Below, in pieces: positions 20,429-28,892 of a DNA stretch of 64,000 bases. Source of the stretch: Thalassoroseus pseudoceratinae (GTDB taxonomy: Bacteria > Planctomycetota > Planctomycetia > Planctomycetales > Planctomycetaceae); NCBI RefSeq assembly GCF_011634775.1, contig NZ_JAALXT010000004.1:682001-746000 (forward strand), read 5' to 3'. Under the pieces are notes generated by a model. The model was not told the DNA's origin. It made no database searches and saw only the letters and a program-made list of their open reading frames with translations. Each line of letters opens with the position of its first letter. Position 1 is the stretch's first letter. The position numbers and the translations under genes are program-made.

Positions 20429-21769
20429 GTGCCCTATTTGTTTAACACTCCCGATCAAAAAAACGAGATGCTCGAAACGATCGGCGCCCGATCGGTGGAT
20501 GAGTTATTCCAACAAATCCCTGCCCCGTTGCGGTTAGATCGCCCGCTCGACTTGCCAGCCCCACGGTGCGAACTGGAACTCGAAGCAGAAATTCGGCAAC
20601 TGGCGGCGTCTAACGCGAACACAGCGAACCGTGTCTGCATGATGGGGGGCGGTGCTTACGATCACTTCATTCCCTCTGCGATTGATGAAATCGCGTCCCG
20701 CGGGGAATTCTACACCGCCTACACGCCCTACCAAGCGGAAGCCAGCCAAGGCACGTTGCAGGCGTTCTTTGAATACCAATCGCTGATCTGCCGTCTAACC
20801 GGCATGGATGTCTCCAATGCCAGCCTTTACGAAGGCGCGACGGCTGTCAGTGAAGCGGCATTCATGGCGATGCGAGTGAAGAACCGCTATGACCGAGTGG
20901 TCATGCTCGGCAGTGTTCATCCTGAATATCGGGAAGTTTTGGAGACGTACTGCTCCAACTTGCCAACCGAGATCGTCACCGTTCCCACACCGAACGGAGT
21001 CGCCGATCCCGACGCTGTGCGGGAAGCGATGAGTGAATCCACAGCTTGCCTGGTCATTCAACATCCGAACTTTTTCGGTTGTTTGGAAGACGCGAAAACA
21101 CTGACCGACATCGCTCACGAATTCGGAGCGCTCGCGGTCGTGTCTTTCGATCCCATCAGTCTCGGGCTACTGCAAAAACCTGGTGAATATGGTGTCGATA
21201 TCGCCGTCGCGGAAGGGCAATCGCTCGGTGTGCCTTTGCAGTATGGTGGACCATACTTGGGCATCTTGGCGTGTCGTCAGAAGTTCCTCCGCAAGATGCC
21301 AGGACGATTGATCGGGACCACCGTGGATCGTGACGGCAAACCCAGCTATGTCTTGAACTTGCAAGCCCGCGAACAACATATCCGTCGAGACAAAGCAACC
21401 AGCAACATCTGTACGAATCAAGGGTTACTCGCGTTGCGGGCGACGGTTTATCTGTCCCTGATGGGTCCACAAGGTCTGCGTGAGGTCGCGGAATTGTGTT
21501 GTCAGAAAGCCCATTACGCAGCCGAGCAACTCACGCAAATCGACGGTTTAGAACTCATGTTCTCGGGACCGTTCTTCAAAGAATTTGCCATTCGTTGTGA
21601 GCACGATCCGACCGAAATCCTGGAGAAAGCCCAGGCCGCTGGTTTCGACGTCGGCCCGAATTTGAAACAGTTCTCGACCATTGATTCCGGCAACGGTTTC
21701 CTCGTGGCTATCACAGAGAAACACACCAAGGCCGACATTGACCGCCTTGTGAACGTGCTCCGTGGTTAG
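20429..21769 (+). CDS. gcvPA: Glycine dehydrogenase (decarboxylating) subunit 1
   Basis: This is the N-terminal half of the glycine cleavage P-protein, which decarboxylates glycine with the PLP-binding second subunit. The 446-residue protein starts with GTG at 20429, giving PYLFNTPDQKNEMLETIG, the family's usual opening; AGGAAG lies about ten bases upstream. Typical motifs include CMMGGGAYDHFIPSAIDEI, GEFYTAYTPYQAEASQGTLQ, NASLYEGATAVSEAA and REQHIRRDKATSNICTNQG. A longer frame from a TTG at 20360 would add 23 residues without homology. gcvPB follows after a gap of 75 bases. Split P-proteins are normal for many bacteria, whereas E. coli GcvP is a single chain. Confidence 0.95.
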   Translation: MPYLFNTPDQKNEMLETIGARSVDELFQQIPAPLRLDRPLDLPAPRCELELEAEIRQLAASNANTANRVCMMGGGAYDHFIPSAIDEIASRGEFYTAYTPYQAEASQGTLQAFFEYQSLICRLTGMDVSNASLYEGATAVSEAAFMAMRVKNRYDRVVMLGSVHPEYREVLETYCSNLPTEIVTVPTPNGVADPDAVREAMSESTACLVIQHPNFFGCLEDAKTLTDIAHEFGALAVVSFDPISLGLLQKPGEYGVDIAVAEGQSLGVPLQYGGPYLGILACRQKFLRKMPGRLIGTTVDRDGKPSYVLNLQAREQHIRRDKATSNICTNQGLLALRATVYLSLMGPQGLREVAELCCQKAHYAAEQLTQIDGLELMFSGPFFKEFAIRCEHDPTEILEKAQAAGFDVGPNLKQFSTIDSGNGFLVAITEKHTKADIDRLVNVLRG

Positions 21770-21844
21770 GCCGTGTCACCCCGACCGACAAGATTGAATA
21801 CTCTCCCGCTCGCTCTCCCCTGTCATTGAAATCTTCGATTGCAC

Positions 21845-23305
21845 ATGCGAAATACTCTCGCAACTCAAAGTCTGTTTGAACTCTCCCATGCCGGGCGGCG
21901 TGCGACTCAACTCCCGGAATGCGATGTCCCGGCTCGCCCGTTGGATGAACTACTCCCGGCGGAAAGCCTTGCAGAAGCACCGCCGGAGTTGCCGGAGATC
22001 ACGGAGCCGGATGTGATTCGGCATTTCGTGAATCTGTCGACGTTGAACATGTCGGTGGATACGCATTTCTATCCACTCGGCAGTTGCACGATGAAGTACA
22101 ACCCGAAGCGTCACGAACGCTTTGCGGGGATGCCGGGAATCGTGGATTTGCATCCATATGCGCCGGAGTCGGTCAGCCAGGGCATGTTGCAGATCATGTT
22201 TGAAATGCAACAGATGCTCGGTGAGATCGCCGGTTTGCCGGCCGTCTCCCTGCAACCGGCTGCGGGAGCCCAAGGTGAATTCGCGGCGTTGCTCACAGCG
22301 GCGGCATACTTCCGCGACAAAGGGGAAGACCGGCGGAAAGTTTTGTTCCCGTCTAGTGCGCATGGCACTAACCCTGCCAGTGCGGCTCTCGCAGGTTTCG
22401 AAACGGTGCAGCTGGAGGAATCTCCCGGCGGACTGGTTTCCATCGACGAGTTGCAATCGCACCTCGATGACCAAACCGCGGTGTTCATGATTACCAACCC
22501 GAACACTCTGGGGTTGTTCGAGCGGGACATCAAAGAGATTTCCAAGCGATTGCACGATGTGGGCGGCTTGGTTTACATCGATGGCGCGAACATGAACGCC
22601 ATTCTGGGCATCACCCGGCCGGGCGACTTCGGTGGCGACATGATGCACTACAATGTCCACAAGACTTTCACCGGTCCACACGGAGCGGGTGGTCCGGGTG
22701 CCGGTCCGATTGCCGTGCGGGATTTCCTGGGCGACTACCTCCCCGGCCCGATCGTCACGCAAAGCGAGGACGGCACTTATCAACTGACCGACCCACCGAA
22801 GTCGATCGGACGAATGCGGTCCTTCTTTGGGAATGTTGGAATTCTGTTGCGAGGGTACTTCTACCTGCGAACCCTCGGACCGGACGGCCTGCGAGCTGTC
22901 TCCGAGAATGCGGTTCTCAACGCGAATTACCTCAAAGCATTGCTCAAAGATGTGCTGCCAGTGCCTCATGGCGAGTTCTGCATGCACGAATTTGTTGCGT
23001 CAGCCAAGGCATTGAAGACCGATCGTAACGTTTCCGCAATGGACATCGCCAAACGCTTGCTCGACTTCGGATTCCACGCCCCGACGGTTTACTTCCCGTT
23101 GGTGGTCGCCGAGGCGATGATGATGGAACCGACCGAAACCGAGTCGAAAGAAACACTCGACGCCTTCGCCGACACCATCAAGACCATCGTTACTGAAGAC
23201 CCCGAGTTCCTGCGAAACGCACCGCACTCGACCCCGGTCAATCGACCCGACGAAGTGCACGCCGCCCGAAATCCCGTACTTCAATGGGTTTCCGGTCCTG
23301 CATAA
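21845..23305 (+). CDS. gcvPB: Glycine dehydrogenase (decarboxylating) subunit 2
   Basis: This is the catalytic C-terminal half of the P-protein. Together with GcvPA it decarboxylates glycine and loads the aminomethyl group onto GcvH. The 486-residue protein shows FYPLGSCTMKYNPKRHE, LQPAAGAQGEFAALL, FPSSAHGTNPASAALAGF and DGANMNAILGITRPGDFG. The PLP lysine is Lys273 in NVHKTFTGPHGAGGPGAG. The ATG at 21845 was chosen over a TTG two codons earlier; no Shine-Dalgarno site is visible for either. The downstream LipM-like gene begins 25 bases after the stop. gcvT and the lpd gene for the L-protein are not in the window. Confidence 0.95.
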   Translation: MRNTLATQSLFELSHAGRRATQLPECDVPARPLDELLPAESLAEAPPELPEITEPDVIRHFVNLSTLNMSVDTHFYPLGSCTMKYNPKRHERFAGMPGIVDLHPYAPESVSQGMLQIMFEMQQMLGEIAGLPAVSLQPAAGAQGEFAALLTAAAYFRDKGEDRRKVLFPSSAHGTNPASAALAGFETVQLEESPGGLVSIDELQSHLDDQTAVFMITNPNTLGLFERDIKEISKRLHDVGGLVYIDGANMNAILGITRPGDFGGDMMHYNVHKTFTGPHGAGGPGAGPIAVRDFLGDYLPGPIVTQSEDGTYQLTDPPKSIGRMRSFFGNVGILLRGYFYLRTLGPDGLRAVSENAVLNANYLKALLKDVLPVPHGEFCMHEFVASAKALKTDRNVSAMDIAKRLLDFGFHAPTVYFPLVVAEAMMMEPTETESKETLDAFADTIKTIVTEDPEFLRNAPHSTPVNRPDEVHAARNPVLQWVSGPA

Positions 23306-23330
23306 TTCGATCAACCAAGACGAGGACGAC

Positions 23331-24101
23331 GTGACATCAGAACTCTGCATTGTCGAGCACACGCCAAATTCCGGGGCGTGGAACATGGCTTTGGACGAAG
23401 CGTTGCTCGAGGCGGCACTTGCGGAGGAGTTCGTCGTCTCGCGATGGTATCGCTGGTCGGAACCCACGTTATCGCTGGGATATTTTCAATCCCCCGATGA
23501 TCCGCTGATCGACACGCGATTCCGAGATCTTCAGAAAGTCCGGCGGTTGTCGGGTGGTGGCGCGATTTTGCATGATCGCGAATGGACCTACTCCTGTGTG
23601 ATCCCACCGTCGCACCCGCAATCGGAAACTCCGCTGCAGGTCTATCACCAAGCCCACGATGCGATCATCAGCGTTTTGAAACGCCATGGCGTTCCGGCGG
23701 CCTTGCGTGGTGAATTTCTCGACGCGTTGGAAGGGAATTTCCTCTGCTTTCAACGTGGCGATTCCCGAGACATCGTCTGCGATGGCAAGAAAATCCTGGG
23801 AAGTGCCCAACGCCGCCGACGCGGAGCAGTCCTGCAACATGGAAGTTTGATCGTCGAGGCCTCACCCGTCGCGCCGGAAATTCCCGGATTGAAAGAACAA
23901 GCCAATCTGGACACGTTGGATAACGACATCATCACCGAATTGGCCCAGGCACTTCATTCAGTGCTGCGGATAAATGAATTGGAATCCGGCAACCAGCTTT
24001 CCGATGAAACAGCGTATCCGCAATCCATTCTCGATCGGGCTACCGAACTCAAACACGAACGCTACGACGCTTTGGCCTGGGGTCGTCGACGAAAGTCATG
24101 A
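23331..24101 (+). CDS. lipM: Octanoyltransferase LipM-like (lipoate/biotin ligase fold)
   Basis: The protein transfers octanoyl from acyl carrier protein to a lipoyl domain, probably that of GcvH, as the first step of lipoate synthesis. The 256-residue chain has the lipoate-ligase fold: NMALDEALLE near the start, RWSEPTLSLGYFQSPD, and VRRLSGGGAILHDREWTYS. In the active region it reads LCFQRGDSRDIVCDGKKILG followed by SAQRRRRGAVLQHGSLI. This agrees with Bacillus LipM, whose acyl-enzyme cysteine precedes Phe in this place; here it is Cys139. A lipoate-protein ligase (LplA) is the main alternative, but the Cys-Phe and the RRRRGAVLQHGS segment favour LipM. The start is GTG at 23331 with GAGG nearby. 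It is probably the last gene of the gcv unit. Confidence 0.82.
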   Translation: MTSELCIVEHTPNSGAWNMALDEALLEAALAEEFVVSRWYRWSEPTLSLGYFQSPDDPLIDTRFRDLQKVRRLSGGGAILHDREWTYSCVIPPSHPQSETPLQVYHQAHDAIISVLKRHGVPAALRGEFLDALEGNFLCFQRGDSRDIVCDGKKILGSAQRRRRGAVLQHGSLIVEASPVAPEIPGLKEQANLDTLDNDIITELAQALHSVLRINELESGNQLSDETAYPQSILDRATELKHERYDALAWGRRRKS

Positions 24102-24353
24102 ACCCTATTCCTGATGTCTTGATCACATCTCCACTCGATAATCGTTGTAATCGGGTAAACTGCTGAACTCAACGATTCTTCTCCGATCTTTCCAATCGTC
24201 TCGTTGACAGCCTCTAAGTCGGCTGATAGCGTGAATTTGATACGGGAGTATTCTTTTCCCGTTCACCGTGTCCGTGAGTCGTTACCAACCAGCTTCGCGG
24301 ATGTACGATGTCAGCCCTCCGTTCTGAACGATTTGTTCCTGGAGCCGTCACTT

Positions 24354-25202
24354 ATGTACAAAGTCCGCCTCAAAGCAATTGGCGGGAAGCATGATGGCCG
24401 CACGATCGCTGTCAAGAAGAACAAGTTTCTCATCGGTCGTGAACAAGACTGCCACCTACGCCCGAAGACCGACCTGGTGAGTCGCCATCATTGTGTCTTT
24501 TCGATTGACGACTATGGCGTCCGCCTCCGAGACTTGAGCAGTCGAAACGGAACATTCGTCAACGGCACGCAACTAACCGAAGACCGCAAGCTCGAACATG
24601 GCGACAAAGTCAGCTTTGCAGGTCTCGATTTTTGGATGATCATCAAGGAAGTCGAGTCGGACGAGTTGCAGCAATCGACTCCTTCTATGGAGCCGAGCGA
24701 GTTCAGTGAAGGTGCGGACGCGTCGGAACAAACGGCGGAAATGCCGATTCCGCAACTTCCCGAAGGCGGAGACCCCAACCAATTCCAGCCACAACCGCAG
24801 CAGCCGGGTATGCCGATGTCAGCGGAAGGCCAACCAATGCCCCCCTGGCCGGGTTACGGCATGCAACAACCACCAGGAGGCTACCCGCAGCAAATGCCAC
24901 CGTGGGGATATCCGCCGCAACAAATGCCGCCTTGGGGTTATCCGCCGCAGCAGATGCCGGGATATCCACCTCAACAGTACCCTTATCCCCAGCAAGGATA
25001 CCCCGAGCAACCTCCAGTCGAGGAAGAAGAACCGGAATCTGACGAAATGGAGTTGGACATTCGTTTGCCCGATCCGGATGAAACCGGAGCCGTCGAAGAG
25101 GAGCAAAAATCGGATGCCGGTCCGCCCCCCGAACGGGAAGGCAAGACCCCCGCGGAATTGGCGGCAGAAATGCTGAAGAAAGGTCGACGCGGTGGTGGTT
25201 AG
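24354..25202 (+). CDS. FHA-domain protein with Pro/Gln/Gly-rich repeats
   Basis: FHA domains bind phosphothreonine and usually act in Ser/Thr kinase signalling, which planctomycetes have in abundance. The 282-residue protein is an N-terminal FHA domain (residues about 1-98) followed by a low-complexity tail. The phosphopeptide-binding residues are all present: FLIGREQDCHLRP, then LVSRHHCVFSI with the Ser-Arg-His, then LRDLSSRNGTFVNG. Residues about 140-225 are rich in Pro, Gln, Gly and Tyr, with a repeated unit close to PPWGYPPQQM. The last part is acidic and charged. The ATG at 24354 has GGAG nine bases upstream; an upstream in-frame start at 24204 would add 50 unrelated residues. No kinase gene is in the window, so its partner is unknown. 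Confidence 0.88.
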   Translation: MYKVRLKAIGGKHDGRTIAVKKNKFLIGREQDCHLRPKTDLVSRHHCVFSIDDYGVRLRDLSSRNGTFVNGTQLTEDRKLEHGDKVSFAGLDFWMIIKEVESDELQQSTPSMEPSEFSEGADASEQTAEMPIPQLPEGGDPNQFQPQPQQPGMPMSAEGQPMPPWPGYGMQQPPGGYPQQMPPWGYPPQQMPPWGYPPQQMPGYPPQQYPYPQQGYPEQPPVEEEEPESDEMELDIRLPDPDETGAVEEEQKSDAGPPPEREGKTPAELAAEMLKKGRRGGG

Positions 25203-25362
25203 ATCGGACCGAAGTTGAGTCCAGCAAACGGTTCTCGACCATCCGCCGGACGATCGGATTCCCCCGAAAACGATTTAGGCTCTGGCGGATTGTTGGTCTT
25301 TGCATTAGGATCTTGGGTATCTCTATTCAGTGTCCTCCAGGTTTCCGTTCGGGAGACGAGTC

Positions 25363-25572
25363 GTGGCCGAGACAACAGACGCCCAACGTGATCAACAACG
25401 CCGCTACCGAGAATTCCTTGATTTGCTACCGCTAACGCTTTCTCTCGCAGGTCTTCCTGTTAGCGATCACGGAAAGTACTACACCGAAGACCAAATCGAA
25501 GCGCGGCTATTCACAATTCGCCACGCCTACAAATTCGCTCGGCAAGTTGCCCGGGAATGTATCAAAAGCTAG
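25363..25572 (+). CDS. Small conserved-looking protein of unknown function
   Basis: A 69-residue protein with no recognised domain. It is hydrophilic and helical apart from a short hydrophobic centre (FLDLLPLTLSLAGLPVS), and its C-terminal half is rich in Arg and Ala (RLFTIRHAYKFARQVARECI). It contains neither a signal peptide nor a full membrane span. The GTG at 25363 was chosen because GGGAG lies about seven bases upstream; a GTG at 25330 would add 11 residues. It sits between the FHA gene and a lipoprotein gene, all on the same strand. The ordered spacing and ribosome site make a real gene likely, but its function is open. Confidence 0.6.
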   Translation: MAETTDAQRDQQRRYREFLDLLPLTLSLAGLPVSDHGKYYTEDQIEARLFTIRHAYKFARQVARECIKS

Positions 25573-25640
25573 GCCGGAGTGCTGGCTTTGTGGTGTCGTG
25601 CTGTCTGGCTTCCGCGATTCTGAACGGGAAAACCTCTAAG

Positions 25641-26591
25641 ATGCTGCGATTCGGTTTGCTTGCGATGTTCCTCGGCGTCCTCCTCGGCGGATGTTCCGGT
25701 GATTCCCCGTCACAGCCACAGAATACCACCGAAAACGAGGCGGCTCCGTCGCCCAACCCGGATGAAGTGGCCGACACGACTCCGTCCGATCCAGCAGCAA
25801 CCGAACAAACGGAACCCCCAACTCCCAAACGGGAATTCCGTCCGATTCAACTTGGTGGCGGCACTTCGACGGACAACACACCATCCGCAACCGGCGATCC
25901 GAATGCCTTGGCTTCGACAGAATCGATTGAAGACGTCTTCAATGCTCTGCAACCGTTGAACATCCTCATCGGTGGTTGGGATACGACCACTCGAACGCAA
26001 GGTGCTGGCAAAGCCTCATGGCGAATTGCCCCCGAAACCGCACGCACCCAGCCAACATTGGAGATGACCACCGAAGACCACCCGTATTTTCAATCGGCCA
26101 AGCTGACGTATCTTCCCAGTCGGCAGGTGTTCCGAATGCTCGCTACCGACCGCGACGGAAAACAACGGACCTATGAAGGACAATACACCAAGAAACCCGA
26201 ACTGAATCCGGGTGACGACGGAAAGTTGCAACGCACCTACGAGTTGGAACTTGCGGAAATCGGAAATGAGGACGCAAGAAAACTCGTAGGGGTCCGTTTC
26301 AACCAACAACGGAACAATCGGATGCTGATGGTTGTTCTGCGGCGAGTCGGGCAACGCATGCTTGTCCAAGACACGGTTGCAAACCAACGTCAAAACACGT
26401 CTTTTGCGATCTCCGACACCGATTACGGCGAGCGAGAGTGCATCGTTTCGCAAGGCTTGGGAACGTCGACAGTTAGCTTCATGGGGCGAACTTATTACGT
26501 GTGCTGTAGCGGCTGCCAAGCGGCTTTCAACGACAATCCGGAGTTCTGGATTGCCCAAGCCAAGGAACGCAAATCCAAGTCCGACAACTAA
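25641..26591 (+). CDS. Lipoprotein with C-terminal TRASH-like cysteine motif
   Basis: The 316-residue protein begins with a lipoprotein signal, MLRFGLLAMFLGVLLGGC, with the lipidated Cys18 in LGGC. A disordered linker rich in Pro, Glu and Thr follows to about residue 75. The middle domain of about 170 residues, starting near NALQPLNILIGGWDTTTR, looks like a beta-rich lipocalin- or DUF1579-type fold. The C-terminus carries Cys-x20-Cys-x3-Cys (from ERECIVSQ to YYVCCSGCQAAF), the spacing of the TRASH metal-binding motif, or alternatively of YHS domains. A metal-sensing or metal-handling role at the envelope is therefore possible but unproven. The start at 25641 was chosen because it gives a proper lipoprotein signal. 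Confidence 0.72.
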   Translation: MLRFGLLAMFLGVLLGGCSGDSPSQPQNTTENEAAPSPNPDEVADTTPSDPAATEQTEPPTPKREFRPIQLGGGTSTDNTPSATGDPNALASTESIEDVFNALQPLNILIGGWDTTTRTQGAGKASWRIAPETARTQPTLEMTTEDHPYFQSAKLTYLPSRQVFRMLATDRDGKQRTYEGQYTKKPELNPGDDGKLQRTYELELAEIGNEDARKLVGVRFNQQRNNRMLMVVLRRVGQRMLVQDTVANQRQNTSFAISDTDYGERECIVSQGLGTSTVSFMGRTYYVCCSGCQAAFNDNPEFWIAQAKERKSKSDN

Positions 26592-26911
26592 AGCCGTAAG
26601 ATTTGCCCAGTCGACCGCACCCCGGTGAAATTCATCAAATCTTCTGAATTCGCGAATCGGTTGCTTGGCGGAAATCGTTCAATCGCTTAATCTGTAGCAT
26701 AATTGTCACATTGGCGATGCTTGGGAAGCTCCGAAACATTCCCATTCCATAGCCTACTGACCAACATACAACGCTAGAAAACCATTGAATCACATGATGA
26801 CCCCGCACGGGATGTGCGATGGAACTTGCTTCCAAGAATTGGGTTAGGGACATTCCTCGTGAATTTGTCATCGTTTCCCTACCGTTTTGTTTGCTTCATT
26901 GAGGAAGCTCC
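26592..26911. other. Intergenic region with no identified gene
   Basis: This 320-base stretch lies between the TRASH-like lipoprotein gene and a membrane-protein gene. A 78-codon frame on the minus strand lacks recognisable features. A GAGGAAG ribosome site for the downstream gene is at its end. I see no RNA structure or repeat. Confidence 0.45.
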
Positions 26912-28246
26912 ATGGAAGATGTGCTGCCTCCTTTCGATTCGCACCCTACCACATGGCTGACGCTGTCATCCCTATTGGTGATCGCAATCTTTTTTCGCTT
27001 TCATCGGTTGTGGTCGCTACGTAACGTGGATTTGTTGCTGCTGACTGGCTTCTCACCAGCGTTGCTGTTTCTACGGTCTGACCCCATGATCGCGAACACA
27101 TGGTTGTTTGCATTGTCGCTGGGACTTTTGGTCCGTTTACTTTGTGATGGCTTGTTCGTTCGTCGGCCCAAACTGGACCAGAACCTAAACGCGACCGGTC
27201 TCCTTTTCTTGACGATTTGCGGAACCGTTTTACTTGTTGTTCGCGTGGTCACGCTTCCGGTTCCTAACTCGACATTGAAAACCGTGGAACGCAGCGAGCA
27301 AATGCGAAACCGGGTGGACGCTTCGAATGAAACGGCCGCGGCCGGCCCGACACCGACAATTCTGGCAGCCCAAGTTGGAGCCATTTCCGATGCTGTTGCG
27401 GCTGCCGACAACGTGACGACTGCCCCGACGATTCCGTCACGGAAGGCCGTCATCGCGGCTCGTGGGCTGGCAATTGTCGCTCACTTGGGAACAATCCTCG
27501 GTCTACTGGTTCTTGGACACCGAACATTTAGCGATGGTTCGCTTGGCTATGCGATGGCCCTGCTCTACTTGCTTCTGCCTTGCACGTTCTATCAATGTAG
27601 TGAAGTGATTCACGTCCTCCCGGCGGGTCTGGTTGTTTGGGCGTTCGTGTTCTGGCGGAAACCCATCGTCGCCGGTGTGTTCCTGGGACTCGCCTGCGGG
27701 ACCTTATTTTTCCCGATTTTCCTCCTGCCGGTTTGGGTGGCGTTCTACGGGCGAACGAAATTCCTTCGCTTCGCGACCGCGTTGCTGATCGTCGGCACCT
27801 GCCTGCTGGGAAGTCTCGCACTGACCTCCGCAGACCCAAGCTCATTCGGTCGACAGACATTCGGAGCCATCGACTGGAGCGTATTGAGCTTTCAGTCCGC
27901 CGGTGCCAACGGATTTTGGGGAGCCGGAATGAACGCCTATCGTCTTCCGGTATTCGTGGCGTACGTGATTATGCTCGTCGCACTGACCGTCTGGCCGCGT
28001 CGGAAATCCCTGGAACACTTAATGGCATCATCGACGGCCTTAATCGTTGGCACTCAGTTTTGGTATCCGCAAGCTGGCGGAGTGTATTTGCTCTGGTATC
28101 TTCCCCTGACACTCGCCGTCTGCTTCCGACCACGCCTCATTCAGCTTCAACTTGAGACCCCAGTACTCAACGACCGAGCCACCACACTCGGACCTGCCGG
28201 GCGACAGTTGGTGAAACCCACCTCAACCACCGCCCTCTTCCGCTAA
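26912..28246 (+). CDS. Multi-spanning membrane protein, unknown function
   Basis: A 444-residue integral membrane protein with about nine or ten predicted helices, for example SSLLVIAIFFRFHRLW, LLFLTICGTVLLVVRVV, IVAHLGTILGLLVLGHRTF and FLGLACGTLFFPIFLLPVWV. One soluble loop rich in Ala, Thr and Val lies at about residues 130-180. The general layout resembles glycosyltransferase-type membrane proteins of the GT-C group, but the typical acidic motif in the first loop is not evident. I do not assign a family. The start ATG at 26912 is preceded by GAGGAAG at a good distance. It is convergent with the CoA-binding protein gene, with a hairpin between them. Confidence 0.7.
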   Translation: MEDVLPPFDSHPTTWLTLSSLLVIAIFFRFHRLWSLRNVDLLLLTGFSPALLFLRSDPMIANTWLFALSLGLLVRLLCDGLFVRRPKLDQNLNATGLLFLTICGTVLLVVRVVTLPVPNSTLKTVERSEQMRNRVDASNETAAAGPTPTILAAQVGAISDAVAAADNVTTAPTIPSRKAVIAARGLAIVAHLGTILGLLVLGHRTFSDGSLGYAMALLYLLLPCTFYQCSEVIHVLPAGLVVWAFVFWRKPIVAGVFLGLACGTLFFPIFLLPVWVAFYGRTKFLRFATALLIVGTCLLGSLALTSADPSSFGRQTFGAIDWSVLSFQSAGANGFWGAGMNAYRLPVFVAYVIMLVALTVWPRRKSLEHLMASSTALIVGTQFWYPQAGGVYLLWYLPLTLAVCFRPRLIQLQLETPVLNDRATTLGPAGRQLVKPTSTTALFR

Positions 28247-28263
28247 CGCCGTTGACTTCCAAT

Positions 28264-28282
28264 CGAGACAGTTTCTGTCTCG
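28264..28282. terminator. Compact hairpin between convergent genes
   Basis: An 8-bp perfect stem (28264-28271 with 28275-28282) has a 3-base loop and lies in the 55-base gap between two convergent genes. It lacks a T-run, so the terminator role is inferred from position only. Confidence 0.4.
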
Positions 28283-28301
28283 TAGAGACCCGCAGGACGT
28301 A

Positions 28302-28688
28302 TCATTCGTTGGCAAACTGCGTTGGCATTCGTCCCAGACTGACGATGCTACACGCTTGGATCACAGTCAGACCAAGCTGTTCGGCCTCCGCTACGACTTC
28401 ATCGCTTTCGCTGCCGGGGTTCAACCACAGTTCGGCGGGGTGCACTTCAGCAATCTGCGGTAGCAACTCCAGAACGACTTCCGGTGGCAAATAAACGCTG
28501 ACACGGTTGAGGCGTTCGACCGGGATATCGGCAAGCGTTTTGTAACAGGGGAGCCCTTCAATCTCTTCCGCCGACGGGTTGACCGGATAAACGGCGTACC
28601 CTTCCGATTGGTGGGCCCGGACCGCCTTGTTCCCAAACTTGTGACGTTGCCGGCTCGCACCGAGAATTGCAACCGTTTTCTCACTCAC
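28302..28688 (-). CDS. CoA-binding domain protein (YccU family)
   Basis: A 128-residue single-domain protein with a Rossmann-type CoA-binding fold, related to E. coli YccU and to the CoA-binding part of succinyl-CoA synthetase. Family motifs are VAILGASRQRHKFGNKAVRA at the start, GYAVYPVNPSAEEIEGLPCY, VSVYLPPEVVLELLPQI and the end motif LWLNPGSESDEVVAEAEQLG. The ligand and role are unknown for most members. I chose the GTG at 28688 because a very strong AGGAGGGG lies five bases upstream. An ATG 33 bases further upstream would place that site inside the gene. It is transcribed toward the preceding membrane-protein gene. Confidence 0.9.
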   Translation of the reverse strand: MSEKTVAILGASRQRHKFGNKAVRAHQSEGYAVYPVNPSAEEIEGLPCYKTLADIPVERLNRVSVYLPPEVVLELLPQIAEVHPAELWLNPGSESDEVVAEAEQLGLTVIQACSIVSLGRMPTQFANE

Positions 28689-28892
28689 AGCATCCCCTCC
28701 TGATCCAAGAACAGCGTTCATCACGTGCCCGCGATTTCCGGTCCTGCCATACTATACCAAGAACCGTGGAAAGTAGAGGGAAGATAAATCCTGACTTCAA
28801 CTGGGAATGATGGCATGGTGTGGGGGGATTCCTTACAATGCCAGCCCGAAACGACATCACCTCAGAATTTCCCAGACAGGCATGACAAGACG

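Noticed and set aside
21950-22987. A 345-codon minus-strand frame within gcvPB
   Set aside because: It lies wholly opposite a well-supported gene and has no recognisable motif.
24850-25010. Repeated DNA in the FHA gene considered as a tandem repeat or CRISPR-like array
   Set aside because: It is explained by the Pro/Gln/Gly/Tyr amino-acid repeat in the coding frame; there are no spacers and no cas genes.
26635-26871. A 78-codon minus-strand frame between two plus-strand genes
   Set aside because: It has no ribosome site, no signal or domain, and no neighbour context.
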